Shown: piece after piece, positions 22,392 through 32,440 of the stretch
Layout of the letters: each line of letters starts with the position of its first letter
Numbering within the stretch: position 1 is the stretch's first letter
DNA from: Poa pratensis
Lineage: Eukaryota; Streptophyta; Magnoliopsida; Poales; Poaceae
Direction: 5' to 3'
NCBI GenBank assembly: GCA_947311845.1
Contig: CAMZMU010000063.1
Coordinates: 119,151,612 to 119,215,611, forward strand
DNA length: 64,000 nucleotides
Program-made: the position numbers and the translations under genes
Notes under the pieces: generated by a model
Told to the model about the DNA's origin: nothing
The model's input: the letters and a program-made list of their open reading frames with translations, nothing else
Databases searched by the model: none

Positions 22392-23177
22392 TTCAACCCG
22401 ATGTGCTAGTCGAGGATAATAGGAAAATATGGAAAATGTAGATACCACTTATGTTTTTTTTGCTATCTAGGTATCTTCGCAAAGGTGTGATCCCCACGAA
22501 GGACAACAATATTAAGCGTAACTGACATGGAATACAAACTGTGTTTTTTTCTGACAATGATGAAACAACTACACACTTAATTTTTTTACCGTAAGGTTGT
22601 ATGTTCTATATGGTCGGCCATCCAAACTGGGTCTAACTTGTATCCACTATGGAGTGTAGCTGATGTTTTTGGTTACTAGCTACGTGGTATTGATCACCAG
22701 TTTAGATTATTTCTTAGGGTGGGGCCGCTTGCCGTAATATGCTAGACATTATAAGACTTCTAAAGATAAAAAATTCTCTCTTACCCGAGCGGTCTACCGG
22801 TTTACAAACATGTTTCATTCATGGTCGCCTCTATAGCGCGTGAAGTTTCGCGACCTGTTTATGGAGGTGTCTGCACGATTGGAGTCTACGGTGGATATTT
22901 TTTCCCACATGGGTGGCAGCGGGATCTCCGGATTGGACATCTGGTTCCATAGATGTTGTACGAGTCTCTTTTGTATAACGTCTTTTATGTTTCTTTTCGG
23001 ATTTTTGGTTGTGGCTGTGTGTGTGGTCTTAGTTATGTAGAGACAATATGTAATGCACTATGTATCACTATGATACGTTCGGTAATAAGATGCCTTTTAT
23101 CTAATAAGTCTTGCAACTTTTTATTGAAAAAAAGTAGATCGCTCCATGCTCCAATTAAGGGGTCTTCTCCCTGCAGG

Positions 23178-23245
23178 CCCATCTTCGCCATCACGGTGAC
23201 GAACTTGCTCTCCCACAGCCCGCGGACAGACGCATTATCCATCAT
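23178..23245 (-). pseudogene. Peroxidase C-terminal relic, unit 2
   Basis: The minus strand reads DNASVRGLWESKFVTVMAKMG, the counterpart of 13,683-13,750. It is the same short fragment with one residue closer to the third peroxidase. Confidence 0.7.
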
Positions 23246-24223
23246 CATCGATGTCATGTGAGGAGTTTATTCCATCGATGTAATGGCATATGTACATGTG
23301 AGATGAGCACGACTTCCTATGATAATTTTAGTCAGGTCTGTATGCTTGTCTACAACTTAATATGCTCATGTTAATTGTGCCATGTGTCCATGTCTGATAG
23401 AACAAGATACACTATGTACTTGTGCTAACATGAGTTCACTTCAGTACTGGTGTCAATACACTTTGTACATCTTATATGTTTGTATATCTACAAAAATACA
23501 CTACCCATCAAGCAGTATCCACAAATGTAACTATATTTTGTGGCAATGCATATGTTTTCTATTCCGATATTGTAAGCTAAAATGAAATTCATAGCCTGAA
23601 AAAACTGCTTGCGTATTAAAATAGCGCTTTTGATAATCTCAACTAGCTAAGGATTAAGTTAATGTGAGTCAAGTGCTATACAATCATCTGTTTGGCATCA
23701 TGATTCTTCCAACTTTAAGTAATGAGATGCAAATTAACTTGCAAAGTGAGATTTTTTAGAGTTACAAGTGGGTTTGCAAGCGAGAAACATGTCTCGGATT
23801 TGCTTCTTGATGCGTGTTAGACATGGGTTATAACATGAGTTGCAACCGAGATTTGATGACGTCACCTCAATGAGAATTAAGTTAATTCTCATTCAACTGA
23901 GAATTCGTCACACCCTAAAAATAGCAATAACATAGAGTACTGTGGATCCATAATCAAACCTTGTACATTTAACTTTTCTATATATGTACGCCAAAAAATT
24001 AATTACTAAATGCAAGATATTCAACAACCAATCTATATTTTCGTAAAAGAAACTAGTATATATGCATGTCCTATTTTGGGAACACATGATCGGTGCAAAA
24101 AAGGGGGAAAGTTGGAGCATGACAAAACCGGTTACCAAAGGCCATGTGCCGAAGTGTGGCACTCGACCAATTCATGAGATCGTCTCACGAATCACGATCA
24201 TGATCGGCCGCCTAATCGCCGCA
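23246..24223. other. Unit 2 right part, no gene seen
   Basis: AT-rich sequence between the relic and the third peroxidase, colinear with 13,760-14,730. No supported gene or element boundary. Confidence 0.4.
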
Positions 24224-24752
24224 CTAGTTGATCATCCAGCACTTCTTCCTGATCTCGCCGTCGGTGCCTGTTTTCACCCCAACGCCGCCCATCTTCACCA
24301 TCGCCGCAACGAACTTGCTCTCCCACAGCCCACGGACAGACGCGTTATCTATCACCATCCTCGCCGTCTCATTCGATGCCATGAGGACAGCGTCAGAGCC
24401 TAAAAGTACGTCGTGGCTGACCACGTCCTTGTAGTACTCCCGGTCTAGATCATCGGGGGTCCTGTAGTCCTGGGCTGCCATGCCGCCACCGCCGCCACTG
24501 CACTGCTTGCGCAGATACATCGCGTACCCGGGGTCCATGTCGGAAGTGTTGGGCGTCCGACGGAGTGCGCACCAGAGAGGGTGACCATGTCCTCCAGGCT
24601 GAGCCCCTTGGCGGCGAAGCTGTCGTTGAGCTGCTGGAGGCCGTAGAAAGGGGCAGGCAGGTTGGGGACGGTCTCGTTGGCGAGGGAGACGAGCCCGTCG
24701 TAGCGGCCCGCGGGCATGGCGAAGTCGGTTGTCCGGTTGGTGAGGAAGTAGG
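24224..24752 (-). pseudogene. Third proline-rich peroxidase, C-terminal piece
   Basis: The minus strand reads [19 protein letters not shown], then NLPAPFYGLQQLNDSFAAKG and [13 protein letters not shown]. The frame then shifts and continues NTSDMDPGYAMYLRKQCSGG through REYYKDVVSHDVLLGSDAVL to the end KKCWMIN and stop. The shift is a deletion of roughly 30 bp that removes the SHCSSF-type block with its conserved cysteine. The piece starts at the 9-bp target duplication of the MULE at 24,753. With 29,407-30,0xx and 31,3xx-31,899 it forms one gene split in three. It cannot encode a functional enzyme. Confidence 0.92.
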
Positions 24753-24959
24753 GGGCGAATAGCTCCTGTGCGACGTCGTTGAGGGCAATTGTCCGGCATG
24801 CGACGATGTTGGCTGAAATAGCCCTGGTGCGACGTTTGTTTGCGTGGGAATAACTCAGACAGGATATGGCCGTTAATTTATTATCCCACGCGGTAAACCC
24901 CGTTTGACCGTTCAATGGATAAGTTTATGACAAGTGGGACCTCACGCGTGCGTGCTCTG

Positions 24960-26080
24960 AAGCCGTGATAATAGCTCCGATGCGACAGCTGCATCTGTTC
25001 ATCGTGGGGGAAAAAACTCTGCCACGCGCCGGCGTCCCTCTGAGCTCACTCCTGTCCTGCCGTCTCGGCTTCTCCGGGCTAGATGGAGCGGCCGATTCGA
25101 GCGGTGGCGCGAGAAGAGAAGCGGCAATCGATTCGAGCGGCGGCGCAAGAAAAGAAGCGGCGGGCGGCGACGCAGGCTTGCGGTCGCAATGCAAGGTAAG
25201 GGCGTCGAGGGTGGATGGAGGTTGGGGTGGTGCGGGTCGCCGGTCGCGGAGGCGACTGGCGGCCCTATTTGTGACTCGTGCAGCGGCGAGGGACTCATGC
25301 AGCGGAGGCGACCGGCGGCCCTACCGGATTTCGGTGAATCAGGTCTTGAAGCGGGCGTGGAAGCGCTACGGTATCGACGGTAAGGGTTTTTCGCTCGGCG
25401 ATCAATCGCCGCCGATGACGAGACAGAGGTATGCATCGATGCGAAAACTTGATGCGGGCGACCAGAGCAGTACGGGCTGGAGCTCATCGAGCAGGGGTAC
25501 CACATCGAGCAGGAGTTCATCGAGCAGGGGTACCACATCGAGCAGGAGTTCAGCTAGTTCATCGAGCCTGGACATCGAAGTAGCTTTGATCTTATGCGAG
25601 ATGAAGAATCAGCTACAGAGCTGCTAGATGGAGCTGGAAGCTTGAGCTGCATTACGTAGATAGAAAGTGTAGTGAATTTTGGTAGGGGAGCGTGTGGGGG
25701 AGTAATTTTGTGAACTGGGCATGTCGACTGCGTTCTGTCGAACACCCTGGGGGCGTGCTCTGGACATCCCGATGTTGTCATTCGCACGTTCCGTTGGGTT
25801 AAACCTTGTAAAAAATGTAAATTATCGTGTCATCTGTAGAAACAATGTCTTACTTCTTTATTTAGACTTACCAGAATGATTTACTTCTTCGGAATATTGC
25901 TGTAGAGGACGCAGCCGTGCGCAGATCTTTTTATTTTTTTATTTGAGCCACTTTTGCCTTTTAGTGTAGAATGCTTAGGGGTTTCCAAAATTTAAATATT
26001 GCTAGTGTTGCTAGTGTTGCTAGTGTTACCAAAATGTAAACATTTGTAACTATTACCTCCAAATGGTGGTAGATTTTTCG
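24960..26080. other. MULE interior, left part
   Basis: A GC-rich island at 25,080-25,400 and a 33-bp repeat unit (TCATCGAGCAGGGGTACCAC followed by ATCGAGCAGGAG) repeated at 25,487-25,555. A 220-codon frame spans this island, but its translation is serine/glycine/arginine-rich and contains the simple repeat, so it is not called. The rest to 26,080 is AT-rich with no gene. Confidence 0.4.
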
Positions 26081-26084
26081 CAAA

Positions 26085-26200
26085 CAGAGGCATAGCCTAG
26101 TGGCAAAGGGTTGATGCTCCCTTTGCCCACCTAAGTTCGAGTCCCCTTGCTCGCAATTTAGGTGTTGCACATTATATGTCCTAATCCAGTAGCTTTGTGG
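26085..26200 (+). mobile_element. tRNA-derived SINE head inside the MULE
   Basis: Contains a pol III A box TAGCCTAGTGGC and, about 45 bp on, a B box AAGTTCGAGTCCCC, the spacing of a tRNA-derived promoter. The sequence does not fold as a full tRNA cloverleaf with matching acceptor ends, so it is read as a SINE head rather than a tRNA gene. Ends and target duplication were not resolved. Confidence 0.5.
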
Positions 26201-26209
26201 GTCGGGCAT

Positions 26210-26240
26210 CTCACTATTATAGAATTTCTATAATAGTGAG
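26210..26240. repeat. Perfect 15-bp inverted repeat with 1-nt spacer
   Basis: CTCACTATTATAGAA (26210-26224), T, then TTCTATAATAGTGAG (26226-26240). It lies just after the SINE head. It could be a relic of a short element's ends brought together or a terminator-like hairpin of the SINE unit. Confidence 0.8.
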
Positions 26241-26569
26241 TTGTCCCATCCATTAAAATATTGCACTTGGACAAATTCTTTTGAATTTTTGAATATTTTT
26301 TATATTTTGATTCAACTTTGAATATTTGAATTCAACTTTATGTACATGTTATTTGTACATGTTATTATGTAGTAGGTTGATCTAACTTGGTCATCCCCAT
26401 TTTAATCCTGTCATTTTTCACATCGGTTTTCCAAAATGAGCTACAAATGAGCCCCAAAGGTAGCCCAAACAGCACCATTTCTAATCCTGTCATTTTTTCG
26501 ACCTTCTCCAAATGATCTCAAACTCTAGGGTTAACATATATTGCACTAATATAGTGTCCTAGAACAATT

Positions 26570-26993
26570 TTTAACTCAAAACTTGTTTAAAAGTTGGTTT
26601 GATTTTAGTTGACCAATTTTTGAAATATTCAAAAAATATTCAAAAAAATGCAAATCCAGTGCACATGGTCTTAGTTTATCATGTACTAACAGCTCCAACT
26701 GATAAACAAGGTCTACATACATATTAAACAAGAAATGATTCAGTATGGTATGAAATCTCACAACTCAAACTATAGAGTTCATAGTTTGAGATGTGTGATT
26801 TCACACCATATTGAAGCATTTCTTGTTTAATATGTGTCTAGACCTTGTTTATCAATTGGAGTTGTTAGTATATGACAAACTAAGAACATGTGCACTGGTT
26901 TTCCATTTTTTTGATGTTTTTTGAATATTTTATGATTATTTTGAATTCGGTCAAACCCAAGTTTGACCAACATTTAAACAAGTTTAAAATACC
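26570..26993. repeat. Fold-back element, ~210-bp arms
   Basis: The left arm runs to 26,773 and the right arm starts at 26,781, around CAAACTAT-AGAGTTC-ATAGTTTG. Paired blocks include CCAGTGCACATG / CATGTGCACTGG at 26,656 and 26,887, and AACTTGTTTAAA / TTTAAACAAGTTT further out. Arms are roughly 80-85% matched by eye. No ORF. Confidence 0.75.
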
Positions 26994-27174
26994 AAAATGA
27001 AAAACTAAGCCTGTGTCATTCTTAGTCACACCAAAAGGAAGCTTTGGTGATTTTTTCAATTTTTTTAAATTTTCAAAACATCAAACCCTCTCTCACTTCC
27101 TTGAACTCTCTGCAACTTCGTTCGTGGTAAGTCATTTGTGTGAAGGATTTCTCATGAAAATACTCATATACCAA

Positions 27175-27720
27175 GTTTATATTTTTTTTCATAACTATGT
27201 CATGTAAGTAGACAATGTGCGCTGGTTTTATGTTATTTTAATTTTTTTTGAATTATTTGTGCTGATTTGAATGTTTGGTCAAACTTTGCACAAAATCGTT
27301 GACCGACTAAAAATCAAAGTTTATATTTTTTTTGATAACTATGTCATGTAAGTAGACCATGTGCGCTGGTTTTATATTTATTTGATTTTTTTTGAATTAC
27401 TTATGCTCAACCCTAGCTCATTCCATCGATATCGTGAACGTGTGAATGTTGGAATTGAAATGTGGATATAACAAGTTTTATATTTTTAATAGCAACTTAG
27501 TTGCATAAGTAGACCATGTGCGCTGGTTGTATGTTGTTTTGATTTTTTTTGAATTAGTTGTGCTCAACCCTAGCTCATTCCATCGATAGCTTGAATTGTG
27601 TGAATGTTTTTCATTTAACTGTGGATATAACAAGTTTTAATTTTTTTAGCAACGTAGTTGCATAAGTAAACAGTGAGCGAAAGTTTCATATTTATTTGAT
27701 TTTTTATAAATTATTTATGC
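27175..27720 (+). repeat. Four ~150-bp tandem repeats inside the MULE
   Basis: Units start near 27175, 27318, 27474 and 27632. Each has TTTTATATTTTT, ATAAGTAGACCATGTGCGCTGG, a GATTTTTTTTGAATTA block and, in three of them, GTGCTCAACCCTAGCTCA-like sequence. The CATGTGC.CTGG block is the same as in the fold-back at 26.6-26.9 kb, so array and fold-back are related. Confidence 0.75.
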
Positions 27721-28235
27721 TCAACCCTAGCTCACTGAAAACCCTAAACCCCGGAAACCCTAAACCCCGTCCGAAACCCCCCTGCTTCAGAGCCGTTGAT
27801 CGCTGGTTAGTGAACGGTTGGATCAGAAGGAAACCCCCCGATCCGCGCCACTCCCAGTTCTGCGCTCTGATTGGCCACTCCCAGTTCCGCGCCATTCGTA
27901 GGAAAAAAAAACTAAATTTGGGCCCAGCAGCAGGATTTGGCCCGCTGGTTAGTGCACAAGTTTTTTTTAGTGTTTTTTTTCTATTCTCACCGCCTCGCCA
28001 CGGCCGGACGGCATGGCCCAACCAAATAACGGGCCACGGCCCTCCCGTTCACTTTCCCATGCCACGGCCCACCGTTTTTTTTCCCGACCGCCTCCCGTTC
28101 CCCTTCTTATCCACTCAGATGTGTCGTACCCTAGCTATTCAGATCTGCGCCGCCCCCCACACTCCCTCGCCGCCGGCGACCAAATCCACGGGAAACCGCT
28201 GCCGCCACATACAGATCCAGCTCCAGCCCACGAAG

Positions 28236-28813
28236 ATGATGAGGCGTGGGGGTTCCAGCTCCCGCGGTGGCCATTCCGGCTCCGGAAATCGCTCCGACGA
28301 GGACCGGAAGGCGCGGAAGCGGCCGGCTGACCCGAACGCGCGAGGCGGGTTCATTCCGACGTCGGTCGGAAGCGCGGCGCGTACAAGTGGCTCCACAGGG
28401 GCCTAACGCCGCCGCCAGCGTTCGCCCGTCGTGAGGTGGAGGAGTATGACCGCAGCGTGGCGGCGCGCGGCCACCGCTACGAGCACGGGAGCTCCTCCGG
28501 CGCGGGGAGCTCCCGCATGGCGGCACGGGCGCCACAGCTGCCACCGCCGAAGAGGGAGGAGGAGCAGGAGCAGCAGGACCGCCCACCGCGCCGCGGCCTG
28601 CTGCCCGGGGACTTCGCCGCCGACGAGGACCTGGACTGGATCACCGAGGAGGTGATCCAGCAGCAGCAGCAGCAGGAGGTCGAGGTGCGCCATCAGGAGA
28701 TCGAGGAGCTCAACAAACTCCGCCTCGAGAGAGGTATCGAGGCTTCCCTCCACCCCATCATCGACATCAGCTCCGACGAGGAGGAGCTCGACTTCTCCGA
28801 CTTGTCCGACTGA
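28236..28813 (+). pseudogene. Unrecognised gene-like cargo of the MULE (frameshifted)
   Basis: The ATG at 28236 opens MMRRGGSSSRGGHSGSGN, then EDRKARKRPADPNARGGFIP and TSVG. A one-base shift near 28,365 is needed to continue into KRGAYKWLHRGLTPPPAFAR, REVEEYDRSVAARGH, GLLPGDFAADEDLDWITEEV, a Q-rich stretch and an acidic tail ISSDEEELDFSDLSD before the stop at 28811. Joined, it would be about 192 aa, basic at the N-terminus and acidic at the C-terminus, with no membrane segment or signal peptide. GC-rich codon use is like a real grass gene. The upstream 27,880-28,230 is promoter/5'UTR-like. I do not recognise a domain. It is either captured host sequence or an element-specific protein. The shift could also be a sequencing error. 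Confidence 0.55.
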
Positions 28814-29406
28814 GCGGCGTCGCCGCCTCGTCGCCGCCGCACCCCCGGGGCTCCGAAGCCCAATTTTGGATCTGCGTTTAGGGGTAGAGCAGCGTCGACG
28901 CCCAATTAGCTAGGCTAACTATGTAATCGAGCTTCTGCCCGCGTGTGTGGCTTTTGATCCGATGATCGCCACGAACTAAGCTATGTAATCTTTCGAATTT
29001 GAGTATATGTTAAGTTAAATTTCAGTTGAAATCTAGTTCTGCTTACGGCTTCACTTCAGAAATTGCGCAAATGAATCCAGTTCAGTTCAGACAAACTCGT
29101 CGGCGTTGCGACGCTTCGTCGTCGGAGAAGAAGAAGACAGGCAAGCAAGGGAGAATGCGCGCGCAGGGGAGGAGGATATAACGGTCGTCGTTGTTGTCTA
29201 GGTCCCACCAATCTGACGTGGATAAGTTGTGGGTCCCACCCGCCGGCTCCCCATAATCCTAATCCTAACTAACAGACTGCCCTTAAGGGCCAAGTCGTAG
29301 CAGAGCAATTTGCGAAAACAGCGATGTCGCAGCAGAGCTATTCCAGCGAACGACGTCGCTGCCCATCAATTGACGAAGTAAAACGTCGCACATGAGCTAT
29401 TCGCCC
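28814..29406. other. MULE right subterminal region
   Basis: 3' flank of the cargo gene, then sequence related to the left end: GGATAAGTT and GTGGGACC-type words near 24,920 and 29,219-29,235, and repeated GAGCTATTC / GCGACG words up to the terminal repeat. No gene. Confidence 0.55.
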
Positions 29407-30060
29407 GGAATTAGGTGGCATCGCGGCCGGCGAAGGCGAGGATGTCGGAGCACGAGACGACCCCCGGGCATAACTCCTCCAGGGCGGACTTGGCAGCGTC
29501 GATCACCTCGAAGCCGCGGAGCGTTAGGTTGGGGCTGCCGAGCCTCTCCGTCGCATCGTCGGAGCCGGTGATGTTGAGGAGCACTGAAGCGTCGCACCCC
29601 TGCATCATCAGGTAGTGTCACAACACGTGAGAATGGGATGCTATACCTCAGAAATTAAGAATTAATCTCGAGACACTTCAAAATTTTAAAATCCATGCAT
29701 GCCACGCATTATCATGGACATCTGATTTGATCGAGCTGCCTGTACGGTCATTAATCGTCTCAAATTTGCATGTAAGATCTAGGTTGCATGCGTTGATCAT
29801 ATTACGAGAGCTAAAGAGTGAGATTTACCCGGACAAAACAGTCGTGGAAGAAAAGGCGGAAAAGGCCTGCGCCGGTGCCACGGTTGCGGTCTGTGGCGTT
29901 CTTCACTGCTTCGCTCACAATCGCTTCAGCATTTGGGCAGGAATAGCTGTAGTGGCCGACACTTAGGCCAGCATCAGAGCCAGGAATTGGGCTAGGAGAA
30001 TCAATAGGTGGGTTTGAGCTAGGCGGATAAACGGCAGGGGCAGGGGCTCCTCTGCGAAGG
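29407..30060 (-). pseudogene. Third proline-rich peroxidase, middle piece
   Basis: Exon 2 start (29407-29599, minus): [20 protein letters not shown], then [39 protein letters not shown], then the MULE target duplication. A GT/AG intron occupies 29600-29828. Exon 1 end (29829 upward): AVYPPSSNPPIDSPSPIPGS, LSVGHYSYSCPNAEAIVSEA, and [10 protein letters not shown] at the splice site. The proline-rich part continues upward until about 30,045-30,060, where another insertion begins. There is no ATG in this piece. Distal His, Arg and the first cysteines are intact, so decay came mainly from insertions. Confidence 0.9.
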
Positions 30061-31345
30061 GAACCCAAGCGGACCGTGGTGTGATGACAAGTGTCAGTTT
30101 TTCCTTCACGCGGTCCTCAATGGGTGTTTACATATGCGACAAGTGGCAGCACGAGAGAGTTTTTGTGGGATTTCTGCTTCTCCGTGCAGGAGAGTTGTAT
30201 GTGCATTTATTTTGAGATTCGTTTTTAAAAAATGAAATATCTTGAGAACCGTTTATCCAAATTACGAACCGTTTTCACTTTTGAACTCCTCGCGTCGAGA
30301 TCTTCAAAAGTAGATCTCATGTTGATAGGTTTCGGCGAACTTTTTTTTGTACAGCCGGTTATGTACAGTTGTACAATCCGTGTCTGTGTAGTTGTACAAC
30401 CTGTGTTTATATAAATTGTGTTTGCCTAGTTGTACAACATTTGTCTGTATAGTAGTACAATATGTGTCTGTACAATCTGTGTCTGTCTAATTGTACAACC
30501 TGTGTCTGTACCAGTTGTGTCTGTCTAGTTGTACAATCTGTATCTGTATAGTTGTACAACCTGTTAGTTATACAAACGTGTTTGCGTAATTGTACAACAT
30601 GTGTCTGTATAGCTGTACAAACTGTGTCTGTACAAGTTGTATTTGTCTTGTTGTACAACCTGTGCATGTATAGTTGTACAAACTGTTTCTGTATAACCTG
30701 TTCTGTACAAACTGTGTCCGTCTAGTTGTACAACCTATGTCTATTTAGTTGTACAACATCTGTGTCTGTCTAGTTGTACAACGTCTAATCTGTACAACCT
30801 GTATCTGTCTAGTTGTACAACATGTGTCAATAAGGTAGATGTAGATAATGTGATAACGTGAAATAAAATAGCAGCGTGTGTACATTTTGTATTACGACGA
30901 ATGTACAGCCAAGAGCCAACGGCCGGACCTCGTCGGAGCAACGGATGTACACGGTCGGGAATTTTCGTGCACGGGCGCGCGTACACCGCGGACAACAACG
31001 GACGTACGCACACGGCAGGATGTACAGACGTTGCACCTCCGTCGGAATGATTGATGGAAACAGCAGCGAACGCATGTCCAAAAAAAAACAGCAGCAAACG
31101 ATTAGTTAAACGATTAGTTAAACACATGTTCTGTACAACAGGACGCGCCTGCAACGGGAGGGCTTTGTACAGCGGCCGGAACCGCGCGTTGGGAGCTGCT
31201 GCGCTTTGTACTACACCAGCAGCACGTACGCGCACATCACGACCTGTTCCAACGCGGTTTCCGTGTTCAAATTTGCTTCCGCTACCTCGTGCGTTCACGC
31301 GTTGCCACGTGGCCTGCTGCACGTCTGTATTTTCCCTTCGTAAAG
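30061..31345. mobile_element. ~1.3-kb insertion in the proline-rich exon, unclassified
   Basis: This block separates two parts of one exon. Near its ends are GCGAAGGGAA (30,055) and, in complement, ACGAAGGGAA (31,340), a possible short inverted repeat. Flanks GGGCTCCTCT and GGGTACCTTT match at 7 of 10 positions, which could be a decayed 9-10 bp duplication as in MULEs, but this is uncertain. The interior holds the GTTGTACAAC array and a GC-rich, TGTAC-rich right half without a supported gene. Confidence 0.5.
30345..30830. repeat. Array of GTTGTACAAC palindromes
   Basis: About 15 copies of the 10-bp perfect palindrome GTTGTACAAC or close variants. At least eight are exact, near 30,391, 30,429, 30,551, 30,650, 30,724, 30,749, 30,772 and 30,811. 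They are separated mostly by CTGTGTCTGTCTA-like spacers of 12-28 bp. No coding frame is likely. Confidence 0.85.
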
Positions 31346-31899
31346 GGTACCTTTTGGCTAGTCACACCCGCAGGGGCAGGGCTAGGGCTGTTAGGGCTTG
31401 GGCTTTCAGTAGGAGGATATTGCAACGGGGTTGGGCTAGGCGAATTGGCGTTTGGGCTTTGAATAGGGCTAGGGCTGGGAGAATAGGTAGGCGGGCTTGG
31501 ATTAATTGGGCTTGGGTTCTGGCTCTGTGGACTTGGGCTTGGATTATATGTTGGTTGGTTAGGGCTTGGACTAGGAGGATAAGGAGGTGAGCTTGTGTGA
31601 GGTGGATATGTGGGTAGGGTTAGGCTTGGACTAGGGCTAGAAAGATCAGCAGGCGCGCTTGTAGTAGGAGGAGAAGCGAGTGAGCCTGGAGATATATCCA
31701 GGCTAGGAGGATAGGCAAGCAGGCTCGGCATCGACGCAACTGGACTAGGCGCAAGATAGGTGGACTCGCTCGGGCTCGCGCCTGGTGGATAGGCGATTCT
31801 TGCGCTCGGGCTTGGGCTGGGAGCAGAGGCAGGAACACCTTGGCAAGACACGGTACCGAGCAACGCAAGCAAGGTAATAAGGGCAGCGAGCTTGACCAT
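31346..31899 (-). pseudogene. Third proline-rich peroxidase, N-terminal piece
   Basis: The ATG at 31899 opens a signal peptide (MVKLAALITLLALLGTVSCQ), alike in style and length to the intact gene's. A long SPSP/PSPSP-rich region of about 160 residues follows, with blocks such as SPPTYSPSPSPIQSP. It ends at PAPAG near 31,350, where the 1.3-kb insertion starts. The extension is longer than in the intact gene and has SPSP rather than SPPPP spacing. With the middle and C-terminal pieces it would form a peroxidase of unusual length, so it belongs to the same locus rather than being a separate proline-rich protein. Confidence 0.8.
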
Positions 31900-31977
31900 C
31901 TTTGCTAGTAGATCGGCTGCTTGTGTTGGCTAATCTGCAACTTATAGTTTTTGTCATACAAGCTGAGCTCAAGTGTG

Positions 31978-31984
31978 TTATATA
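31978..31984 (-). promoter_or_regulatory. TATA box of the third peroxidase
   Basis: The minus-strand GCTATATAAC lies about 80 bp upstream of the ATG at 31899. Confidence 0.55.
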
Positions 31985-31989
31985 GCTCC

Positions 31990-32440
31990 GGGACGAGAGC
32001 GTACGCGGAATGGCTAGGCCCTCCGCTCCCACGTTACGACGGACCTGAAGTCAAAGACGGGAACATGAAAAGATTCATAATTTTAGTAGGAGTACGTACT
32101 ATAGCTTGTGCTAATGGCGCCCAGCTCAAGGAGCTGACCCTGCCATGTCTGATTGCGCTGCTAAACTGGCCGGCACGCAATATGATTCTGCATGGTTTTG
32201 CGGAGAAATCTAGAGGGAATCACGGTTCTGTTTTGCAGCTGTAACGCGGCCTGTATATTGCAGTATAACAAATGCAAGTAGGATATAGCAGGGTCGGAAA
32301 ATTCCACATGTAGGTTGGCCCCCCGGCCTATCAGAGCCGTTGATTGCTCTGAGATTCGGAAATGAAGCCCCCGCAGTCAAAGCGTCCGAGGTTTTTGCAT
32401 TTGCATCCCCAGAAAGTGGGCAATTAACCCGCACTCCAGC
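31990..32440. other. Upstream region of the third peroxidase, no gene seen
   Basis: Promoter-side DNA between two divergent TATA boxes (31,980 minus, 32,444 plus). No ORF or repeat was recognised. Confidence 0.4.

Larger units (their letters stand above)
14761..24253. repeat. Tandem segmental duplication, unit 2 (9,493 bp)
   Basis: Colinear with 6,952-14,760. The extra length is almost entirely explained by a 1,590-bp solo LTR and a 788-bp hAT element, minus the SINE and the retroposon found only in unit 1. A 25-bp deletion near 22,275 and a short duplication near 21,555 are other differences. It carries the intact peroxidase. Confidence 0.93.
24753..29406. mobile_element. Non-autonomous MULE (4,654 bp) inserted in a peroxidase exon
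   Basis: Terminal inverted repeats begin GGGCGAATAGCTCCTGTGCG at the left and, as complement, GGGCGAATAGCTCATGTGCG at the right. Related GAATAGC...GCGACG words recur further in. Flanks are a 9-bp duplication, GGAAGTAGG (24744-24752) and GGAATTAGG (29407-29415), differing by one base. The site is the peroxidase codons GRDAT/YFL, which rejoin exactly when the element and one TSD are removed. No transposase was found. The interior carries a tRNA-like SINE head, a 420-bp fold-back, a tandem array and a gene-like cargo at 28.2-28.8 kb. Confidence 0.9.

Noticed and set aside
24965..25627. 220-codon plus-strand frame inside the MULE
   Set aside because: Low-complexity serine/glycine/arginine translation spanning a simple 33-bp repeat, with no recognisable domain and competing frames on the other strand.
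26085..26160. Possible tRNA gene
   Set aside because: A and B boxes are present but the arms do not form a cloverleaf with paired acceptor stem; a SINE head is more likely.
28131..28586. Minus-strand frames over the MULE cargo
   Set aside because: Alanine/proline-rich antisense of the plus-strand gene-like sequence.
30345..30830. CRISPR-like array
   Set aside because: The repeats are short palindromes with related, non-unique spacers in a plant transposon context.
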